From Oopsacas minuta (Eukaryota; Porifera; Hexactinellida; Lyssacinosida; Leucopsacidae), in assembly GCA_024704765.1 (NCBI GenBank), contig JAKMXF010000333.1, forward strand, positions 1 to 64,000: 64,000 bases of DNA. The letters are read 5' to 3'. Positions within the stretch are counted from its first letter, which is position 1, and every line of letters starts with the position of its first letter. This document shows, in pieces, positions 11,237 to 21,700 of the stretch. The position numbers were made by a program, and so were the translations under genes. Below the pieces are notes generated by a model, which searched no databases, had not been told where the DNA came from, and saw only the letters and a program-made list of their open reading frames with translations.

Positions 11237-12532
11237 CGAGGGGCACTCGAAAAGTTTTGCCGTTTGATATGAAACCATTAATCTGTCGGATATTTTTCCG
11301 CATCCATCTTTTCAGACATATTTTATTACTCTACTTTGAAACTTTCATTCATTTATCTCTTCTACTTTCATACATTAGATAATTTTAGTATACATGGCTT
11401 CTAAAATATCTCAATCTACATCAGATCTCACAAAACGTGATTTTCGAGGAACGATTTGATCTTATTCAAACTACAGAAGACAAGAGTAGAAATCTATGAA
11501 TCTTTACAGGAACATTTCCCGGATCTAGCTACAGTTGAACGATGGTACAGGGAATTTATTCACGGAAACTTTGTTCTTGTAGATGCTCCTCGTTCAGGAA
11601 GACCGAATATTTTACATAATGAAGAAAATGTTAACGAAATGCTAGATCTAATTACTAAAGATCCTCATACTACGTACGCTCAGTTGGAGTATGAAACCGA
11701 GTTATCATCGGGGACAATTAATATCATTTTGCACAAAGAGCTTTGTGTCAGGAAGTTGTGTGCCCGATGGATCGCCCATTCTTTGAACTTACAGCGAAAC
11801 ATATCCCGCATAGACTTTTGCAAAATTATGCTCAAAAGGTTTGCTAATGGAAGTTCAAGAGCTGTTTCTGAGATCCTTACAGGTGATGAGACATGGATAT
11901 ACCATTATGATCCAGAAACAAAGCGAATGTCAAAGGAGTGGGTTGAAGAAGATGCCCTACCTCCAACCAAAGTACGGAGGGCTAGATCTGTTGGGAACAA
12001 ATGTGGGCGATTTTTTTCAGATCTAGTGGGTTTGTCGAAGTTGTTGCTCTCGAGGATAGAAAGACTGTTACTGCCGACTGGTACACTACAGTGTGCCTAC
12101 CCAAAGTCATCACAGCAATTGAGTCACAGCGGGAGAAGACAGGCATTAGAGGAATTCTTCTTCATCATGATAATGCATCATCGCATACGGCAATCAGAAC
12201 TCGTGAGTTTTTGGAAAATTCTGGACTCAAAACATTACCTCACCCACCCTACAGTCCTGATTTAGCCCCTTGCGACTTCTGGTTGTTCCCTAGACTCAAA
12301 GATTAATTACGTGGGAGGAGATTTTCGACTAATGAGGAGTTGAGAGGGGCACTTTTCCAAGTGATCGGAGACATACCCAAAGAAGAGTGGAAAAAATGTT
12401 TTGATAATTGGTTTACCAGAATGAAAAAATGTATAGATTGTCAGAGAGAGTATTTTGAAAAAATGTAATAGTCAATTTTATTATTACTATCTGATATGTC
12501 GGTCAACGTCAAAACTTTTCGAGTGCCCTTCG
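11237..12532 (+). mobile_element. mariner element B (DD34D), inactive, inside the NHL gene
   Basis: About 1296 bp with inverted ends that share GGGCACTCGAAAAGTTTTG (11241-11259 against the complement of 12509-12527). The right target site is TA (12533-12534) and the left is TG, probably a mutated TA. It carries a broken transposase in the same direction as the host gene. Confidence 0.88.
11394..12468 (+). pseudogene. mariner transposase, element B
   Basis: Starts MASKISQSTSDLTKRDF at 11394 and frameshifts near 11455. It reads through the helix-turn-helix (DLATVERWYREF), linker and first Asp (TGDETWIYHY). It shifts again near 12000 and gives LHHDNASSHTA and SPDLAPCDFWLFPRLK, with 34 residues between the second and third Asp. 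A TAA replaces the codon between KD and LRGRRF at about 12304, and the tail ends REYFEKM at 12468. Clearly a relative of elements A and C, but not active. Confidence 0.88.
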
Positions 12533-12782
12533 TATATTTGGCTTAGCAGTAGATGAGTTAGGGTCTATTATTACTGTATAACGAAGATCCCCTGTGATAC
12601 AAGAATTTAAAATAGTTTAATTAATATTTCACTGACCTATATTTTCTATCTCGATTGCTGTCTGATGATTTGTTTATTTAGTCTGTTAGTGTTAGTGTTT
12701 GTTTGATTTTGAAAATTTACATTTTGTCGCTACTCAATTGTGAATCCATCTCTCATTTACCTGAGTATGTTTTCTATTAGTT

Positions 12783-15700
12783 GTGATGTCATTCCCAGAA
12801 CTATTCGAGTTTGTAGAGTTGCTGGAGATAACTCGTCCACCAGACCCCCACTTTTTTCACTCACAGACAGAGACCGAGGAGACTCATGATGAAGAAGACA
12901 CTCCCCCCTCAGACCCCCCAGACAGCAGCAAGTCCCTATTAGAGGGGGTACGTCAGGACATAATGCGTGTCTGTTTGAAGGACTACGGAGAGATGAGTGT
13001 TCTGGTGTTATACTGCAGGAATGGACATCTATTCTACAGACTCAGTCACAGACAGAGACCTACCAAGTTTAGAATTGTAAGGTATTACAGTTAAATATTT
13101 AATTATACGTTACCTACTGTACTTTAATACTTAGTATTTGCTGTTGTTGGCTTTTGGATAATATCTATACTATTAAATCTCAATTTGTGTGTCTGTCTGT
13201 CACGCTCCCATATAGAAAACATATAGGTTCAGTTCATAAAGTCCAGAACCAAATATTACACAACATAACAACAACAAACAACATCATACTGAAGTAATTG
13301 AGTATGCTGGGTCCAAATATGATATTGTAAACAACATTTCATAAATATTTGTTCACTTTTAGGTACATAAAGTAGGCAGATTTAAAGCTAATGTCAGTAT
13401 CATGTTTGGAACTGTTAAGATTATGAGTTTAAGTACTCGAGGGCCGTAGGCCCGAGTGCGGACACTAAGTGTTCGCAATCGCGTAACGCGAGCAAGCGAA
13501 GCGCGCTAGTATTAGTTAAAATACATGGGTTATGTATATTACGACTATCCATGTCAGTAAACATGAGTACAATGTAATTTTGAATCATGGTATCATCGTA
13601 TAGTACAGGGTGTAACGAAAGTGTTGATACCCTAGATACCTCATTAAAACTTAGAATATATTTGAGTTATTCGAAATATTATCGGTTTATATATGAACCA
13701 TTTCGTTCTAATACAATTCTTATACGTTCCGGCATGCTAGCTACTAAATTCTCTAAAATGCTTGGGCTAATGTCTCTCCATGCTGATTTGACTGTTTCTA
13801 TTAGCTGTTCACACCTTGTGATTTGGCCCTCTTCATTAACCTTCTCTTTCACTATTCCCCAAAGGTTTTCAATAGGGTTTAAGTCAGGGGAGTTCCCAGG
13901 CCATTCAATCTTACGCCAGAAAGCATTTAAATGATCTTGACACCACTTCTGCGTTGCATTGGCCGTGTGTGCCGGTGCACCATCTTGCATGAAGATGAAT
14001 TCAGACATATTTTCCAACATTGGCCGCTCCAAAACCGATCCATTATTTCGACAACGGTGAACTGCCTCCATACAAGTCTTGGCCAAAATTTGATTAATGT
14101 AGTATGCACTATTTATTGATTGCCCTTGAGGGATTATATGCAGTTCTGAAAGTGCCTGATGTGACATCATGCCCCACACATGAATCTTTGCTGGAAACTT
14201 AACTGAAAATACCGAAGGAACATCTTGCTTATTCTTTGCCCAAACCCGATTATTTTGTTTGTTTGGCGTTGCAAAGAGCTGGAAGGGAGACTCATCTGAC
14301 CAGAGAACTTTTTTCCAGTCGTTAACTGTCCAATATTGATGCTTCCGAGCAAAATTCAGACGATCTTGGATGTTCTTTTGGGATAACCGAGGTATTTCTT
14401 GCCTTTTGAAAGACCTAACACCCACAGATTCGGTCAAATGACGATACACACACATATGAGATACAGGATTGCCTCTATTCTTCAATCTCTGTGCAAGTTT
14501 TCTTGTGGATTGCCTGCATTTACCGAGTGACTTGGAAATAACAATTTTATCCGCCCGTTTCAAAATAGGAGGCCTCCCTGAACGAGGTTTAGTCACTAAT
14601 GAACTACCTTTTTTATACAAACTAGACCATCGTTTCACCGAAGAGATTGAAACATTCAAGTCTTGGGCCACTTTCTTCTGTGTGAGCCCTGCATCTAGCA
14701 TGCACATAGCTCGAGAATGAAGCAAGATTCCATGATCACGGACATCCATTAATACGAAATAATGTAACGATGCTAAAATTGGAAAAAAATTCAAATATTT
14801 GAATAATATAAGTAATTAATGTAATCAGAAATAATCTAAAGTACTATAACTATATTTAAGAAAAGTATAGGAAACAAACTCTGTATGGTTCATTAATATT
14901 TAAGATTTTCATAGGAAAATAAAAGGTATCAACACTTTCGTTACACCCTGTATAAGTATAATGTCGTATATGCGTTTTAGATGGTTTCAGGGCTGTTGGA
15001 TATGTGACATGTGTCTTAGTCCTGACAGTCACTGGTTACTGGTGGCCTGTAGTCACGGCATGCTCAAGATACTCTCTGTACTTCCAATACTATTTGATAA
15101 CTATCTATCTGATGACGTGTTAGAGACACGAGACATTGACGTTATAATCAATCTCAGGTAATGCACTTTTTAATGGGAGATTATAATTTAGTTCATTCAT
15201 TTTGTCATATATTTCTCTTGTATTAGAAACTCAAATACACTGGAACTTTGTTTATACGAACACCAGCGGAAGGTCAAATATGTCTGCATTAACCTGAATT
15301 CGTATTAACCGGAGTAATACCAATTGAATAACCATTGTAGGGACCTGATTTAGTGTAAATATTTGTTCATCTTAGCCATATATGCATATTAACCGTGTTC
15401 ATATTAACGAAGTTTCGCTGTATATTATTTTTACTGTTATAGTTCGTTAAATAAGGAAAGTTCCTTATTATTTCAGAATTGGATTCAATACCGAGTGCCT
15501 TATGATATGATTTAATTGAAATTATGTTACATTCAGGTCTTACGGTTGTCCTACCTGTGTAGTCTGGTGGAGTGCTAGGAATGCAAGTAATTTCGGGATT
15601 ATCGGGTTTCAGAAAGGTACAATAGTAATCGTTGATATGAATAATAAAGAAATACAGAAGGTTATAGAACTGGGATCAGAATATACTCCAAGAGAATTCC

Positions 15701-18700
15701 AGTTAGAACGGAAGCACCACAACTCATCAACTAGTCTATTCATATTAACCACATGTAATATTCATTTCTGGTGTCTTCTAGAGACTGCTGAAGAGGAAGG
15801 ACTTATTGGTACACTCAACAACGGTAAGTACCAGGGATATAGTTAAAGTCCTGCTTATATAATTAGTTATATTGGCTAGTGTGTAGGAGCTAGCAGTAAG
15901 TCTCGTGAATGTAGCAGCGATGAACAAATTGATTATTTAAATAGACAAGAATCTATTTCTAATATTCTACAAAAGTCCAGCTCAGATACAGAATTCTCTC
16001 CTCAAAGAATTTTAATGCCTAAAGATTCTTATAAACTTTATCCTTACAGACTCAATCGTAAGTCTTATATTGCACTGCTGGATTCAAGCACCAACAAACT
16101 CTTACTCTGTCAAGACATAGACCTGCTCTCTCAGGTTAGATATTAACATATTACTAATTAGAGGGGTGTGGCTCATCCTACACCTATCACATGCCCTATT
16201 GTTGCTCTAGCTAAGCTGTTCCCAACCTGGGGTTTATGGACCCTTAGTGGTCTACGGACGACAATAGGGGACTAAGGGTCGACAGGATCTCAAATTTGTA
16301 TTGCAGTCTATAGGAGGTGGCCACAGAATGTGTTAAAATTAGTATAGGGGTCCTCGGGTGAAAACGTTTGGGAACTGCTGCCTTAGCTAAAGCCAATTAC
16401 AGGCAGTACAACTGATATACATATATCATTTAAGAATTCGCATTAAGTGCATTTCAAGTATGCACGCACACCTTATATATCATAGTAACATGGCTCGAGG
16501 CCTCTAGTCCTTCCAATCATAGAAATTCCTCTACAGTGGAATCGCCTAATAGCAAATCGCGTTTTGTAAGAATTTCGTTGCTAATACTTGACTTTGGCTA
16601 TTATGCGAACTACAGTAGAGCACGTACCCTGGATAAGACGTACTTCGGCTTAGTACGTACTAAATTTTATGAACCAAAATTCATTATTACATAGGATTCT
16701 ATGTAAATACAACTCGGTTAGTACGTACATTCGGATAGTATGTACATTTTAGACTTCCCGAGGGGGTACGTCTTATCCGAGTTCTACTGTATTTTCCATC
16801 AAAACAGCACTCTATGTCCATGAAAAAAGTAGGAGATTTAGCTAATTGCTAATACAAGTTTTCCATTTTATTCTACCCCTACCTTATCCTTGTCCCCTCT
16901 ACTATTGTAGTTAAAATATATATTCAGTTTAATATTTTAGAAAATCTCAGAACAGTACAAGTAAACTAAAAAATAGTACCAAATTTCTATTTCAGTATAA
17001 GACATTGTAAATCTCAAAATATGCTCGGTGCTTCAGTTCTCTCTTTATTTCGTTAATTATTCTGTTGGGATAGTAGCTTTATCTCATTAATTGCCTTCTC
17101 CAGGACAACTTCTGTTTTCTCTTCTTTTTTACAATCAAGTACTTTTCTTAGTTTATCCAATCCAGCTTGTTCAGCGTCATCCAAGTAATTATCCTCACTG
17201 TTTCCTTTTTGTCTATCCATTTTGTGATTAGAGTTGTTGCGTGTTGAGTTTTCTATGAATTGTTTCCAAAATACAATTCTTCGCGAATACTTATAGTTTT
17301 CATGATTATCCGCTTACACAGCTTAATGATTTGTATTTAATTGGTTATCTGCAGGTGTTTAAACCTGTTCCCTTTTTCTATATAATATTCGTATAATTTG
17401 TCATTTCTGATTGCAGGTGTTCCCACCTGTCTCTTTATTCAATTTATCATTTTAATGCAGGTGTTCAAACCTGAATTTTGATTTAAACATTCCAATTCAC
17501 ATGAATTTCCCGATAATTCCTGAAATATAACTATAACCATCTATTACTAGATTTATGTAATTGGAATTTAATGTTTCAAAACTACGTAAATTGTGTTATA
17601 ATTTATAAATTAAATTGAATTCAGAACTTTATGACAAAACATTATTGATATTATTATTCAGACCCTACGGGAGCAATTTTATTGATCAGGCCATGTATTT
17701 GAGTATTATGTGATGCTATCATGCTGCTGAACTAATTACAAATTTCTCCCGAACAATATTCACTTGGGAATTATTGTTGTCCCATATTCTCTTAACGCTT
17801 CCTACTAAACTGACTTGCTTTCGATACTTAAGGGAAAGAGAATATTCACGCTGTACTTTATAGTAACTTGAACGATCCTGGGGGCTCACATATTTATTTT
17901 ATATTAGCTCTATGGGACTATAACCAGACGAGGGGGCTCGAAGGCTCCCAGCCACCCCTTGGTTCTGCACCTATGCCTCCAACCCTTAATTATTTAGGAA
18001 TTTATCTCTTTACAAGAATTAATTAAATTTTGTTCATGCTTATTAAGGAAGTAATAATATTCCTAATCAACCAACCTATTATATTGTCTTTACCAAAGTA
18101 TTCTTTCTTTAGCCTCTACTAGAGTATGCTCTTCCTAAACGAACTTATGACTTCTTGCTGGCTAACAACATATTGTATACGCTATCATCAAGGGGGGATA
18201 ACATGTATCTCAGTGTACTAAGTGCTCACAAGTGTTCTCTCCTTGCCAGGAGGGAGCAACAAGACATTAGCTCAGCTCTCATCTATCAAATCATGCTTCC
18301 TTCTCACGAAAGAGTTAGGAAGATATTCCCTATCTTAGCCCAGCCTCTAATCGTTAATAAAGACTATGAAACTACTACATTTATTCAATGTCTTGTAGTT
18401 ACACGGTATGTTCCCAATTAATACATTCAATACTGATAATATAATTTAGTGATGTATATTTAGTTACAAAGTATACCAATGCAAACAGCTGCTAGCTCCT
18501 GAAACATTGTTCTTGCAGCTAGCATCACATGAGAACACTATACGCAAGGCAGACAAACTAGGTATTACTTTACAGCTGGATATCTGTGTTTTGTATGAGA
18601 GAAGTTCTGAATATCATCTTGAGCAGGGAAACTACTCACTAGCTTTAGACTTCTATAAACTCGCTAAGACTAGTCCCAACAAGATAGCTTCAAGTCTATC

Positions 18701-21700
18701 TAAATACAACCAGTTTGACCTGCTAATGAATTATCTACGACAAGAGTTATCTCTATCAGACTGTCTTGATGTAGAGATTAAGTCTAATATTCTGTTCAAA
18801 CTTCTTATAGGTTAGTTATTAGGCGTACACGTAATAATATGTATACAGTAGAGTCTGAGTTACCGTATTTCTCCGAATAAGCGCCGGGGGTTTCATATGA
18901 ACGAAAAAAAAAGCGCCGGTCTATTATAATTGCCCGTTTTAATAAACGCTAGGGATTGAAATTCATTGATCAGTAAAGGTATACGCATATGGTATATCAC
19001 AAGTTTGAATGAATGAATAATGTTTACATTATGATTCTATAGATTAAAAACTGAAAGTAGGCGTAATATCGTATTCCCCGAATAAGCGCCGGGGTTTCAT
19101 GTGCACGAAAAAAATAAGCGCCGGGGCGCTTATTCGGGGAAATACGGTCATACTTATAATGTAATCAATAAAAGTACATTCTAGAGATACAGTCTACCCG
19201 CTTAATTGGAACACTTCGGTTCCAGGCATTTTGTCCCGATTAAGCTGAGTTCCTAATTTGCCGGAGAATTTACTTAATGATAGTATAGCAGCATTTCTCT
19301 ATTATTCTGTCATAGACCACCTTAAGCAATTTAACCAATACTATCGCGCTTCGCTTGCTCGCGCTACGAAAAAATTTGCTCAGATCAAGAGGAATTTCAT
19401 CTTGATTGAGTTACTAATTTTTCGCTCAACCAGCGGGATTTGTATTCTTCTACGTACATAGTGTTGTTTGTTGAATAAGGGGACCTCGGCTACGTGAGGA
19501 CTAAGGAAGTAAGGCAACATCTGTATTAGTGACCCTATGATAATACTAATTACTATATTGAAACAATTATTGAAATATGGTTGACGCGCTTAAGGAACAA
19601 ATTCATTGTATTTCCTAGTAAACACAAATTAATTTTTGAAAGACTTCCTGTAAAGTGCCTGAGCCTTATAATTAATCTATCTTATGAATAACTAGGTAAG
19701 CTGCTGAGAGAGCCTCTCCCTGAATCTAAGATAATACTGGAGCTAGATGTACGTATCTTCCTTCATACAAATCAGCATTACGATGAAAGTCAGATACTCA
19801 AGATGTTGTTAGAGTCTAACTTAGAATCTCTAGCTATAGACATGACATTAGTTAACGGGATTGTACAGGAGTTCATTTGTCTGTGTGCTAAGAAGGGAAG
19901 ATTTATTCTGCATCCATCTACTGTCAACAAGATCCTATTAACTAGGTTCGTACACGTATTGTGTATAAGATTCTGTCTTATACTCTCGTAAACACGAATT
20001 ACCTGACAGGAATTCGTATTCACCGTATTAATTATCATTTGAAAGGCATTAACCGATTATGGTCGAATTTTTACGATCGTAATGAAAACTGAAAACTAAA
20101 TTTACTTCATTTTAACCAATTCCCGAAGCAAAAACGAGATTTTAGCACAATAAAATCACACATTTTCCCTGCCGTATTCGTTTAATAAAGAAAGCTGGTT
20201 TTCCAAAGAAATTTAAAAGAAATCGGGCCAAGGCCGATTTTCCCTATAAACCCGCTAATTGGGACTTTTTTTGGTTGATTTTGGCTGGAAATTTACCAAA
20301 ATTTTATTTTCATTGTGTTAGAATTTATTAGAAATTATTGTTGACATTTGTCACTGAAACTTTCCTAATTCATAGATTCAATTTTAAAAAACATGGAAAT
20401 ATACCGGCGTTTCGTTAGTATTCCGTTAGTACAGATTTTGACAAAAGAATACTGTCTGTATTTAATTTGAATTTAAATTATCAATTTTTGCACCTATGTA
20501 ACTAGGATTTTTCGTCAAAAATCAAAAATTGATATTAATTTTGTTCTAAATTGCAAAATGATTGAATTTCAATGACACCATATCGAAATTTTCGTTAACC
20601 AGGATTTTTTGAATACATTAGCTATAAGTTGTAGTTACTTTTAGTTTTCTTTTGGGAAGCTATTTCCATCAAACTGAGAGGGCGAAGCTCTCTCACTTTA
20701 AATAAGAGCCCGGTCCGGCATGGCCGGAACGGGCACTTCTCAATACCTTGGCAACGCCGCAAAAAGCGGCCTCCAACAATCAAAATGACTGTCCCATGAC
20801 ACAGCAATATCCCAAATTACTCCTTTATAACCGATTACGGTCTAAGTTTTAAGATCGCAATGAAAAGCAACACTAAAATTTTACCACTTCGTTTTAACCA
20901 ATTCCCGCACCAGAAACATAAATTCACACACTTTCTCAGCTGTATTTGGTTAAAGTTAGTGAAATCTGAATGTTTTCACTTACGAGTATTGCATTAGATA
21001 TTAACGTGGTCTATTGAAGGACTTTATTGGAATTTACAACATTTTTGATTATACGCAGATTCGATATATCTCTGTTAAAACCTTAAATTTCCCTATTTCT
21101 TGAAATAACAGTAATATTTCGTTATGCCAAATGGCCAATGATGACGTATGCGTATTACATAAAATATTTATGAATATATTCAGTTCACCGGATTCATTGG
21201 AACATACAAATCATTGGAGTTTTCAAATAATAATCTTTTCTTCTCTCTCATTTCTCTGTTTATCTTCTTTATAACTTCCTCTCCCATGATATCTCTGTTA
21301 TCATAGACAAGTTTCATTTCTGTGTAGTCTCCACTGGTATTCATAGACACGCCAGATTTCCTCCAATTCATAGACAAATTGTTTTGAGGATGATCCGTTT
21401 GGATTTGGTAATAACTCGCAACTGTTTGCAAAGATTCGTAGAAAGGTTCATGTGTTGATATGATTGCTAATCTGCTTCTTCTTTCTCTACCTTTCATTAC
21501 TAAGAACGGGACAAGTATAAAGAAATGACAGCAACATAGCACTAATATTATTACAGCTAGTAATGCCATCATGATCCAACCTGCTGTATACATATCAATA
21601 CCAGATATTATTAGTAAATTTATTCCCATACTTGGGGTAGTGTAGGGTGTATCTGTTGTATTATCTAGCTTGCTACTCCATGTTATACTTGTGTTAGTAG

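Larger units (their letters stand above)
10352..12581 (+). pseudogene. NHL-repeat gene, split by mariner element B
   Basis: The N-terminal 153 residues read cleanly, including an NHL blade LEDPWGIAIDSANDLVYITE. A frameshift near 10800 is followed by a frame with LTILSDSLLAGLCTDELHMY, then a TAA at about 11026, after which FVNTDYPLQAFSIEG continues in the same frame. The propeller runs to GKYKTKFGRFSDA at about 11236, where the mariner begins. Directly after it, at 12534, the same blade resumes as IFGLAVDELGSIITV and ends with TAA. Organisation matches the intact gene at 6458-7720. Several lesions besides the insertion show that it is dead. Confidence 0.85.

Noticed and set aside
19258-19461. 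67-codon plus-strand ORF in intron 6
   Set aside because: Overlaps an inverted Helitron 3'-end fragment (ttcgcttgctcgcgcta) and has no conserved features.
20676-20770. Self-cleaving ribozyme (hammerhead or HDV-like)
   Set aside because: The required core sequences and helix order could not be fitted on either strand.
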